Assembly: GCF_002305895.1 (NCBI RefSeq)
Contig: NZ_CP022203.1
Location: 6,978,001 to 7,042,000 of the forward strand
Direction: 5' to 3'
DNA length: 64,000 nucleotides
Source of the DNA: Corallococcus macrosporus DSM 14697
GTDB lineage: Bacteria; Myxococcota; Myxococcia; Myxococcales; Myxococcaceae
Shown here piece by piece: positions 17,552 to 27,619 of the stretch. Numbering within the stretch: position 1 is the first letter of the stretch; every line of letters starts with the position of its first letter. The position numbers and the translations under genes are program-made. Below the pieces are notes generated by a model. That model was not told the DNA's origin. It saw only the letters and a program-made list of their open reading frames with translations, and did no database searches.

Positions 17552-17962
17552 ATGCGCCAGTTCATCTCCCGCATCATCAAGCCCTGGCTCGCCCTGGCCG
17601 CGACGGCCGCCATGGTGGGCATCACCCAGCAGGGCTGCACGAAGGACGCCGACGCGGCGAAGGCGCCCGCGGTCCCCGAGAAGCGGGAGAACGGCGTGCG
17701 CGTCGTCGAGCTGTCCGTCACGGAGAAGGGCTACGAGCCCAGCCCCGTGAATCTCAAGAAGGGCGAGCCGGTGAAGCTGGTGGTGACGCGCAAGACGGAC
17801 CACACCTGCGCCACCGAGGTCGTCATGGACGGCTACGACATCAACACGCCGCTGCCGCTCAACGAGCCGGTGGAGATTGCCTTCACGCCGAAGGAGTCCG
17901 GCAAGCTGGTGTACGGCTGCGCCATGAACAAGATGATTTCCGGCGTTTTCATGGTGGACTGA
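17552..17962 (+). CDS. Cupredoxin-like lipoprotein
   Basis: A 136-residue exported protein. A signal peptide (FISRIIKPWLALAATAAMVG) is followed by TQQGC, a plausible though imperfect lipobox. The mature part, from about residue 48, looks like a small cupredoxin-1/EfeO-type beta-sandwich: VTEKGYEPSPVNLKKGEPVKLVVTRKTDHTCATEVVMDGY followed by a terminal CAMNKMISGVFMVD strand. His, Cys and Met residues at DHTC and CAMNKM are where type I copper ligands usually sit, so binding of copper or another metal is likely but not certain. It sits 46 bases after the previous gene and 57 bases before the helicase. Confidence 0.82.
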   Translation: MRQFISRIIKPWLALAATAAMVGITQQGCTKDADAAKAPAVPEKRENGVRVVELSVTEKGYEPSPVNLKKGEPVKLVVTRKTDHTCATEVVMDGYDINTPLPLNEPVEIAFTPKESGKLVYGCAMNKMISGVFMVD

Positions 17963-18019
17963 CGGACGCTGGCCGATTTCTGGGCAGCGCCGCCGGGAGG
18001 AGTAGTCTCCGCGCCCTGA

Positions 18020-20986
18020 ATGGGCGGCGCGGCGGAGCTCTTCACCCGGCATGTCTTCCTCGACCTCGAAACCACGGGGCTGGACCCGCGTGTGGACGAG
18101 GTCATCGAGCTGGGCTGCATCTTCTTCGAGAACGGGCGCGAGGTGGAGCGCTTCGCCCGCCTGTACTCGGCCTCGCGGCCCCTCCCCCTCACCATCCGGC
18201 GGCTGACGGGCCTGACGGACGAGGACCTGGAGGGGCGTCCGCGCTTCGGCACCGACCTGGCCGAGCTGCGGGAGAAGCTGTCCGGCTGGACGGTGGTGGC
18301 GCACAACGCGCCCTTTGAAAAAGGCTTCCTGCCGGACCTGCTGGGGCCCATCCGCGCGCCGGTGCTCGACTCGTGCGAGCTGATGCACTACCTGCACCCG
18401 GAGCTGACCAGCCACTCGCTGGAGTCGCTGCTGCGGTGGGCCGGGCTGGCGCTGCGGCAGCCGCACCGCGCGGTGTCGGACTGCGAGGCGGTGTACTCGG
18501 TGCTGGTGCACGCCATGGACCGCTGTGTCCGTGAGGGCCGGGGCGATGACGTGGTGGACCTGCTCGCCGCGTTGGACCCGCGCAAGGGCGCGGAGCTGCG
18601 CCTGGCCATGGAGGGCGTGGGCCTGAAGGACGGCGCGAGCGGCGCGTTCGACTACGAGGAATGGCCGCTGGTGGACCTGCTGTCGCGCCTGGCCGCCGCG
18701 TGCCGCGCGGAGGCCGCGCCGCTGGCGCTGGAGGCCCAGGGCTTCTTGCGAGGGAAGCCAGAGCGAAGGCGCGCGGGAGGCGCCCCGGCGCTGCCTGAGC
18801 CCGAAGCCGAGGCCCCTGTGCTCCCGGTGCGTCCGGAGGAGGTCTCCGCGCTGCTCGGCGCAGGTGGCGCACTGGAGCAGGCCGGTGAAGGGTTCATGAG
18901 CCGGACCGCGCAGCTCGACGTGGCGCAGGCCGTGGCGCGGGCGCTTTCGGACGGCGGGCAGCTCGCGGTCGAAGCGGGCACGGGCACGGGCAAGTCGCTG
19001 GCGTACCTGGCTCCCGCCGCGCTCTTCGCGGCGCGCAACGGCCGCAAGGTCGGCGTGGCGCCGCATACGAAGACGCTCCAGGACCAGCTCCTGGAGAAGG
19101 ACCTGCCCCGGCTGCACCGGGCCACGAAGGGCGCCTTCGGCTATGCGTTGCTGAAGGGCCAGACGAACTACCTGTGCCGCCGCCGCGCGCTGGAGGCGAC
19201 GCGGGTGGAGCCCGGCATGGGGCACTCCGCGCGCGCGCCCCGGGCGTACCTGCGGGCGTACCTGCGCCGCAGCGGTGAGGGCGACCTGGACAGGCTGAGC
19301 CACTGGTTCCGCGAGCGCTTCCCCGTGCTGATGGCGCTGGTGCCCGCCGTGCGCTCCGAAGCGTCCACGACGCTGGGCGAGAAGTGCCCGCACTTCCACC
19401 GCTGCTTCTACCACTCGGCCGTGGCCCAGGCCCGGGACGCGGACGTGCTCGTCATCAACCAGTCGCTGGCGTTCGCGTGGCCCGCGCGCTACCCGAAGCT
19501 GGACCACCTGGTCCTCGACGAGGCGCACGAGGTGGAGGACGTCGCCACCACCGCGCTGGCGCTGGAGCTGTCGGACCTCGCCTTCCTGCGCCTCACGGAG
19601 CGGCTGCACGGCAGGGATGGACGGCGCGGCCTGTTCGCCGAGCTGCGCAAGGCCCTGAGCGCCTCGCGCCGGGCGGAGACACGCTCGCTGATGGGCGAGG
19701 TAGAGGATGGCCTGCGCCGACTGCTCGATGACGCGCGCGACCTCGGTGCTCGTGTCACGGAGCTGTGTGAGCCCGCCGCAACCGCCGTGGGCGAGGACCC
19801 GGACGAGGGTGCGTACTCTCCCGAGCTGCGCATCACCGCGACCGTGCGCGCCCTGCCCGCCTGGGAGCCGGTGCGCGAAGGACTGGAGGCCGTGCGCGGC
19901 GCGCTCCAGGCGCTGCATGTCCTGCTGTCCGTGCGCGTGCTGGCCGCCCTCCCCGAGCTGGCCGCCCGGCAGCCCGCGCTGGAGCGGGAGCTGTCCGGCG
20001 CCACCACGGAGCTGGGCGAGCTGGCGGTGCTCGCGGGCGAGCTGTCCGGTGAAGCCTCGCCGGGCCGGTGCTACGCCGCGACGTCGGAGCCGAAGCGGCA
20101 GCGGTGGAGCCTGAGCGCCCAGCCCGTGGACGTCTCCGCCTACGTGTCGAAGGACTTCGCGGAGAGCAAGCGCACGCTGGTGCTCGCGTCCGCGACCCTG
20201 GGCACTGGCGACGGGTTTCCCTTCGTCCTCCGCCGGCTGGGACTCGACGGACGTGGGGGCAAGACCGCACCCCGGCTCGTCCGCGCGGCCACGCCGTTCA
20301 AGCTGCATGAGCAGGCGCTGGTGGTGCTCGTCACCGATGCGCCTCGCGCGCACGAGGAGGCCTTCGTGGAGTGGGCCTCGCTCCGGATTTCGGGCCTGGC
20401 GCAGACGATGGGTGGCCGGGTGCTGGGGCTGTTCGCCTCCACGCGCCGCATGGAGCGCGTGGGCTCGAGCGTGCGCACCCGTCTGGACCCGCTGGGCATC
20501 GAGGTGCTGCGGCAGTCGCGCGGGCACAGCCGTTCACTGGCGGCCCGGCAGGAGAAGGACACGGGCACCGTGCTGCTGGGGACCAAGAGCTTCTGGCAGG
20601 GCGTGGACATCCCCGGCCGAGGCGTGGGCTGCGTGTTCATCGACAAGCTGCCCCTGGAGCCCGCCATGCGCCCGCTGGTGGCCGCGCGCGAGGAGCCGCT
20701 GTCACGCAACGGCGGCGAGTACATGGGCTTCCTGCACTACCGACTGCCCCGTGCGCTGCTCCAGTTGCGGCAGGGCGTGGGCCGCCTCATCCGGGCCACG
20801 ACGGACCGGGGCGTGGTCATCATCTCGGACCCGGGGCACCCCAGCTACCGGGGCCACCTGATGAACGCGCTGGAGGGATACCGCGTCGAGGCGCTGCCGT
20901 GGGCCCAGGCCCGGCTGCGCATCCACGCGATGCTGAAGGAGACGGGGCTCACCGTGGAGTCAGGACCCGCGCGGTCCTGGGGGTGA
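18020..20986 (+). CDS. dinG: DnaQ-type exonuclease fused to DinG-family helicase
   Basis: A 988-residue DNA repair protein. Residues about 10-175 are a DEDDh exonuclease domain: FLDLETTGLDP (ExoI), AHNAPFEKGFL (ExoII) and HRAVSDCEAV (ExoIII). The usual Asp in ExoII is Glu here. From about 285 an XPD/DinG-like superfamily 2 helicase follows with Walker A EAGTGTGKS, four Cys of the Fe-S cluster type (YLCRRR and EKCPHFHRC region), the DEAH box (LVLDEAHEVED) and motif VI QGVGRLIR. The Fe-S Cys pattern suggests a true 5'-3' helicase, unlike the Firmicutes DnaQ-DinG proteins. Likely role: resolving R-loops, forks or G4 structures. The final codon is within a hairpin shared with the convergent gene. 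Confidence 0.93.
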   Translation: MGGAAELFTRHVFLDLETTGLDPRVDEVIELGCIFFENGREVERFARLYSASRPLPLTIRRLTGLTDEDLEGRPRFGTDLAELREKLSGWTVVAHNAPFEKGFLPDLLGPIRAPVLDSCELMHYLHPELTSHSLESLLRWAGLALRQPHRAVSDCEAVYSVLVHAMDRCVREGRGDDVVDLLAALDPRKGAELRLAMEGVGLKDGASGAFDYEEWPLVDLLSRLAAACRAEAAPLALEAQGFLRGKPERRRAGGAPALPEPEAEAPVLPVRPEEVSALLGAGGALEQAGEGFMSRTAQLDVAQAVARALSDGGQLAVEAGTGTGKSLAYLAPAALFAARNGRKVGVAPHTKTLQDQLLEKDLPRLHRATKGAFGYALLKGQTNYLCRRRALEATRVEPGMGHSARAPRAYLRAYLRRSGEGDLDRLSHWFRERFPVLMALVPAVRSEASTTLGEKCPHFHRCFYHSAVAQARDADVLVINQSLAFAWPARYPKLDHLVLDEAHEVEDVATTALALELSDLAFLRLTERLHGRDGRRGLFAELRKALSASRRAETRSLMGEVEDGLRRLLDDARDLGARVTELCEPAATAVGEDPDEGAYSPELRITATVRALPAWEPVREGLEAVRGALQALHVLLSVRVLAALPELAARQPALERELSGATTELGELAVLAGELSGEASPGRCYAATSEPKRQRWSLSAQPVDVSAYVSKDFAESKRTLVLASATLGTGDGFPFVLRRLGLDGRGGKTAPRLVRAATPFKLHEQALVVLVTDAPRAHEEAFVEWASLRISGLAQTMGGRVLGLFASTRRMERVGSSVRTRLDPLGIEVLRQSRGHSRSLAARQEKDTGTVLLGTKSFWQGVDIPGRGVGCVFIDKLPLEPAMRPLVAAREEPLSRNGGEYMGFLHYRLPRALLQLRQGVGRLIRATTDRGVVIISDPGHPSYRGHLMNALEGYRVEALPWAQARLRIHAMLKETGLTVESGPARSWG

Positions 20987-21001
20987 GCCCCGGGCGGGCT
21001 C
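20985..21001. terminator. Hairpin at convergent gene ends
   Basis: GAGCCC (20985-20990) pairs with GGGCTC (20996-21001) around a 5-base loop, lying exactly over the two convergent stop codons. It has no T-run, so termination in either direction is only probable. Confidence 0.4.
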
Positions 21002-21737
21002 AGTCCGCGAGCCGGGCGCGGTAGCGCGCGTCCAGGGCGCGGAGCTCGTGGAGGAGCTCGGCGGAAGCCCCCGAGCGCTCCGCGACCTCAAGGGCGTTCG
21101 ACAAGGTCCTCGCGTCCTCTTCGCTCTGCTCGCGGAGGCGCTGCACCATCTTCCGCGTGGCCTCGAAGAGGTCCTGGAGCTCGTCGCCATCCCGGAGCCC
21201 GTGCTGCGGCGCACGCAGGTGGCCCTCCTGGACCTCCTGCACCAGACGGCGGATGCGGAAGAGCGGCCCCGCCACCTTGTGCGTCACGACGATGGTCCCC
21301 AGCCCCACCACCGCGATGAAGGCGACCAGGAAGCCGCCCAGCGCCCACCCGGTGAGCTTCTGCTGCCGCTCCAGCTCCGCGCGCTGGGCGACGATGGCGG
21401 CGCGCTCGGCCTCGTAGGCCGCGTCGATTGCCTTCGCCTTCTCGCGGAAGGTCGCCTCGAAGGCGGGGTCGTCCATCCGGGTCAGCAGCTCGTTGGAGAG
21501 CGTGGCGCCGGACAGCTCGCGGCTGACCTCCGCCGCCTGGGAGCGGGCCTCCACCGCCGCGGCCGTCTCGCGCATCAGCGCCTGCGCGCCTCGCACGAGG
21601 ACCACGCCCAGCAGCGCCGACAGCACGAGCGTCACCGAGACGATGTAGCCCGTCAGCTTGAGCTGGAAGCTCGTGTCGAGGAGGAAGTTGCGCCAGCGCC
21701 GCTTGGCGGGCGTCAGGGGCGCCGTGGTCGTCGTCAT
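21000..21737 (-). CDS. HAMP-domain membrane protein
   Basis: A 245-residue inner-membrane protein with no known output domain. TM1 (about 27-49, VSVTLVLSALLGVVLVRGA), a predicted periplasmic helical region (about 50-125), TM2 (about 130-152) and then a HAMP linker (HKVAGPLFRIRRLVQEVQEGHL, about 153-205) precede a short coiled-coil tail. Sensor kinases and chemoreceptors use this layout, but here the kinase or methyl-accepting part is absent, so it may act through a partner. The ATG at 21737 overlaps the upstream HEAT-repeat gene by 4 bases, which makes co-expression likely. A longer frame to 22685 is a shadow of that gene. Confidence 0.82.
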   Translation of the reverse strand: MTTTTAPLTPAKRRWRNFLLDTSFQLKLTGYIVSVTLVLSALLGVVLVRGAQALMRETAAAVEARSQAAEVSRELSGATLSNELLTRMDDPAFEATFREKAKAIDAAYEAERAAIVAQRAELERQQKLTGWALGGFLVAFIAVVGLGTIVVTHKVAGPLFRIRRLVQEVQEGHLRAPQHGLRDGDELQDLFEATRKMVQRLREQSEEDARTLSNALEVAERSGASAELLHELRALDARYRARLAD

Positions 21738-22483
21738 GTCTCGCTGCTCCACTCGAAGGTCTCCGCCGCTTCCTCCACCGCGCGAGGTACCAGCGCCTTG
21801 AGGAGGTCTCCAGGCTGAGCGCCCGCGGCATTCACTTCCACCTGCCCCATCAGCGACAGCTCCGGGTACGTGAGGCACACGAGCGCCACCCGCAGCCCAC
21901 CGCTGTCCGTCGCATGCAGCTCCGGGGTGATGCGATAGCCCCGCACCCGGAGCTTCTTCAGCGTGCCCTTCGCGGCCGACTTCGTCTCCTTCGCGGGCGC
22001 CATCCGCGCCCCGCTCCGCATCAGCCGCGAGCGCAGCCGCGCCTCCGTCGCCTTCACCAACTCCGCGGGGAGCTTGCCCGTGCGGTCCTTCACCGCCTCG
22101 AGCTGCACGTAGAAGCGCGGCGGACGGGACTGGAACTCCTTCAGCGCGTCCACGGCCTCGCTCACCGCGGCCTGGACCGTCGCGTCCGCGTCCGACTTGT
22201 GGGCCTGGAGGCAGTCGAGCCCGTCGAGCTCCAGCAGCTTCGCCAGCCCCTTGGCCGCGGCGGCGCGCACCAGCTCGCTCTCGTCCTTCAAGCCCGTGCA
22301 CAGCAGCGGCACGGCCTCCGGGTCCTCCGTGGCGCCGAGCACCAGCGCCGCCTGCGAGCGGGAGCGCGGGTCCTTGCTCTTCTGGAGCTGCTTGCCCAGG
22401 AAGGCAATACGAGAGCTCCCCTGGGCCAGGGCCGCGCAAGGCGCGAGGAGCAGCAGGACGAGGGCGGAGGAAAGCAGCTGCAT
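21734..22483 (-). CDS. Exported HEAT-repeat protein
   Basis: A 249-residue protein with a clear signal peptide (MQLLSSALVLLLLAPCAALAQ). The mature protein has two or three HEAT-like repeats (DPRSRSQAALVLGATEDPEAVPLLCTGL and DESELVRAAAAKGLAKLL) near residues 35-105, then a beta-rich C-terminal part. HEAT repeats usually bind protein partners. It probably acts in the periplasm with the HAMP protein encoded downstream with a 4-base overlap. No enzyme motif was seen. Confidence 0.8.
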   Translation of the reverse strand: MQLLSSALVLLLLAPCAALAQGSSRIAFLGKQLQKSKDPRSRSQAALVLGATEDPEAVPLLCTGLKDESELVRAAAAKGLAKLLELDGLDCLQAHKSDADATVQAAVSEAVDALKEFQSRPPRFYVQLEAVKDRTGKLPAELVKATEARLRSRLMRSGARMAPAKETKSAAKGTLKKLRVRGYRITPELHATDSGGLRVALVCLTYPELSLMGQVEVNAAGAQPGDLLKALVPRAVEEAAETFEWSSET

Positions 22484-22798
22484 GTGCAGGGAGGGAATCC
22501 GGAGAGTCTAACGCCGTATGACGATTGGCGAACAGTTGCATGGCCTTGCACATGGAGGACAGTGGGTCAGGTCCACTCCTGCCCTGGAGGGCCTTCGCCC
22601 CTGTGGGTTCAGGTGTCTGTTCAGACCTGGGACGCCAGTGGCGCGCCCCCATCAGCGAGGTCGGAGACAGGCTCCAGCAGCCCACACGCCCCCTGCCCCC
22701 GACGCCTCCGCGCCAGGAGGACCGGCAGGAATCGAGCCATCAACTCGGGGATGTGGCCTTGATGGGGTAATGTGCGCAGCTCCAGGAGGGCTCACCAG
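22484..22798. other. Intergenic region of about 315 bases
   Basis: No protein-coding or RNA gene is supported here. A short imperfect palindrome lies at 22609-22626 (AGGTGTCTG, TT, CAGACCT-like) about 170 bases upstream of the Lys-rich protein. AGGAGG at 22784-22789 is the ribosome-binding site of the next gene. No consensus promoter was recognised. Confidence 0.4.
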
Positions 22799-23641
22799 GT
22801 GTCTTTCACGTCCCGGTTGGAAGGTCTGCTCCAGAACGTGGGGTTGGGCGGTATCGTGGGTGAGGTGCGCGCGCGGCTCGGGCTCAAGGAGTCCCGGGAC
22901 ACCTCCGCGCCCCGGACCGCCGACTTCCCCGCACCTGCGCCCCGGGGTGCCCCTCAGCAGACCGTGGTTGAGCGCACCCCGCGTCCCAGGCCCTCCATCC
23001 CGCAGCCCTCCGAGGCAGTGTCGGCGCCTGAGCCGACCGTGGCCGAGCGCACGCCGGCCCGTGGTGCGGTGACGACCGACGCGGACGCACCTTCGACCGC
23101 TCAGCCTTCAGCGCCGGAGCCCTCCCGGAAGGCGGCGGCGAAGGCACCGCGCTCCGGGGTGAAAAAGAAGAAGCCCGCTGCGAAGAAGGCCCAGGCAAGC
23201 ACGGGCGCCAAGGCAGAGAAGAAGACGGCCCACCCGGCCGCGAAGCCCAAGAAGCGCGTGCGCGCCGCGAAGGAAGCCGCTGCACCCGCGACAGGAAATG
23301 GCAGCACGGCCGTGGACCAACTGCTGACCGCTCTGCGCAGCCACCCGCGTCAACAGGAGTTCATCTCGGCGGGCAAGCAGAAGGACCAGCTCGTGCGGTC
23401 GCTCATCCCCCTCTACCTCGCGCGCTCGCTCGACGCGGATTTCGAAGTGACGTCTGGAACGACGTCACGGTTCTGGGGCGAGCTCGGCGTTACCTACGCA
23501 GCGCCGAATGCGGCCAAGGCGCTCCGCCTGCATGGCGGTTACGCGCAGGACACCAAGAAGGGCAAAGCCATCACCTCCCGGGGCGTTCAGTATGTGGAAG
23601 AAATGCTGAGCCGATTCGGAGATGCCTCTTCAGGCGCCTGA
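22799..23641 (+). CDS. Lys/Ala/Pro-rich histone-H1-like protein with conserved-looking C-terminal domain
   Basis: A 280-residue protein of unknown function. Residues about 1-20 are an amphipathic start (VSFTSRLEGLLQNVGLGG), 25-110 are Pro/Ala/Thr-rich, and 110-165 are strongly basic (KKKKPAAKKAQ, KPKKRVRAAKEA), as in histone H1-like or AT-hook tails that bind DNA nonspecifically. The last 100 residues (TAVDQLLTALRSHPRQQEF...YVEEMLSRFG) look like a folded, mostly helical domain. The GTG at 22799 was chosen because a perfect AGGAGG lies nine bases upstream; a GTG at 22772 has none. Nucleic-acid binding is an inference from composition. Confidence 0.75.
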   Translation: MSFTSRLEGLLQNVGLGGIVGEVRARLGLKESRDTSAPRTADFPAPAPRGAPQQTVVERTPRPRPSIPQPSEAVSAPEPTVAERTPARGAVTTDADAPSTAQPSAPEPSRKAAAKAPRSGVKKKKPAAKKAQASTGAKAEKKTAHPAAKPKKRVRAAKEAAAPATGNGSTAVDQLLTALRSHPRQQEFISAGKQKDQLVRSLIPLYLARSLDADFEVTSGTTSRFWGELGVTYAAPNAAKALRLHGGYAQDTKKGKAITSRGVQYVEEMLSRFGDASSGA

Positions 23642-23689
23642 ATGACGAGCAGTCGTGATGGGAGGCAGGGTGATGGGCTCTCCGCGCCC

Positions 23690-23980
23690 TCACTCGCTTT
23701 GGTCCGTGGGCGGAGCATCAGCAGTCCGCCATGCGCCAGCGTGAACGCCATACTGGAACCAAGCCTGATGCATCGCCCCGTCAAGGCTTGCGTGCCATGT
23801 ATCGCCCAAGCATCTGGCTGAGCCATCCCAGACGAACAACAGAAAGGCTCCGTCTTCTTCGTCGATCTCAAGCGACACCGGCCACCCGCATTCTGGCTGC
23901 GTTGATGGCTCAGTTGCAGCGGACTCTGACATTGAGTCCACTCGCTCATGCGGTATCTGGGCAATGAGCCTGAGTCCCAT
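23690..23980 (-). CDS. Small hypothetical protein, possibly immunity-like
   Basis: A 96-residue protein starting MGLRLIAQIPHERVDSM. The ATG is preceded by GAGGAA at good spacing. It contains WPVSLEIDEEDGAFLLFVWDGS and GDTWHASLDGAMHQAWFQYGV, which read like a compact beta-alpha fold, not noise. Small acidic proteins of this look often accompany polymorphic toxins in myxobacteria, but no toxin gene is intact next to it. The region is somewhat less GC-rich than its surroundings, suggesting transfer. A TTG in frame at 24010 is an alternative start. Function unknown. Confidence 0.6.
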   Translation of the reverse strand: MGLRLIAQIPHERVDSMSESAATEPSTQPECGWPVSLEIDEEDGAFLLFVWDGSARCLGDTWHASLDGAMHQAWFQYGVHAGAWRTADAPPTDQSE

Positions 23981-24275
23981 GGAGTCGTATTCCTCGCGCC
24001 CCTGCGCCAATCCCTTACTTCTTGAGGGCTGCCTGCACCGGAGCGCCGTAGCAGCCTCGTGACACCAGTTCCGATGCAGCCGTCGACCTGTGCACGTTGG
24101 CCAGGTTGGCGGCCTGACGGGATTCCTTGGGGCCGAAACGGGGCGCTCGCCAAGCCCCGCCGGTCGCCGCCCAGGCCGCCAACCGGGTCAGTCCGGGGCT
24201 CCGGGGGTCGTCCGGCCCCTCATGCAACCTCCAAGAACTCCTGCGAAGCCGCCTCTTGTGGCATATACCCACACC
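23981..24275. other. Intergenic region before alaS
   Basis: No confident gene. A minus-strand frame ending at 24015 gives a tail (ELVSRGCYGAPVQAALKK) that could be the remnant of a gene once upstream of the small hypothetical protein. TTGTGGCATATACCC just before the alaS start could hold a -10-like hexamer giving a nearly leaderless alaS transcript. Confidence 0.3.
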
Positions 24276-26968
<2,693 letters not shown>

Positions 26969-26969
<1 letters not shown>

Positions 26970-27619
26970 TGAACCACCGGGCCTCCGCTTCCGTGGCGCT
27001 TCTGGCGGCCACCCTCGTGCTGGGTGGCTGCAAGGAGGAGTCCGTCCCTGACTACGGAGGGACGGGCGACGACCGCACGCTCCAGAAGCTCCGCCAGGAA
27101 GTGGACCGGGTGAACCAGGGAGGCCGTCCCTCCCAGGGCCCCGAGGCCACGCGCGGAGACCCGAACGCGAACCTCGCGGGACTGGCCGCGGGCATCAACG
27201 TCCCCGCCGAACGCACCTGGGAGCTCCCCTCCCCCAACGAGGCCGTGCGGCTGGACACCCTGTCCGTGAAGCTCACGGGGCTGGAGGCTTCGCACTCGGT
27301 GAAGGGCTCGGGGAAGGTGAGCCTCACCTCCGAGGACCTGTTCTTCCGCGTGCAGCTCCTGACGCAGAACGTGGGCGGCGCGCCGCTCGCCCTGGACCTG
27401 GACGGCGCGAAGCTCTTCGGGGCGCAGGGCCAGTCGTACGGCGTGGCCCGGGACGCCCAGGTGGTCGGGGGCACCCGGCCCCTTCATCGCACCTGGGCTC
27501 CGGACGAGCGCACCGACGTGGTCCTCCTGTTCGAGCTTCCTCCAGAGGCCCTTCGGGACGACGGGCTGCACCTGTTGCTTCAGGGCTCCGGGGGGGATGT
27601 GCGGATTCCCTTGAAATGA
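26969..27619 (+). CDS. Predicted lipoprotein
   Basis: A 216-residue exported protein: MNHRASASVALLAATLVLGGC ends in a canonical lipobox (LGGC). After a disordered stretch (about 25-75) the rest (about 85-216) is beta-rich, with DTLSVKLTGLEASHSV and VVLLFELPPEALRDDGLHLLL, in the style of DUF4352-like immunoglobulin-fold lipoproteins. Function unknown. It overlaps alaS by one base and the PilZ-Hsp70 gene by four, so the three genes look translationally coupled. Confidence 0.78.

Noticed and set aside
17468-20527. Open frame of 1019 codons on the minus strand
   Set aside because: It is antisense to the Hfq-like, cupredoxin and DnaQ-DinG genes; its His/Gln/Arg/Leu-rich product has no domains. 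High GC content makes such long antisense frames common here.
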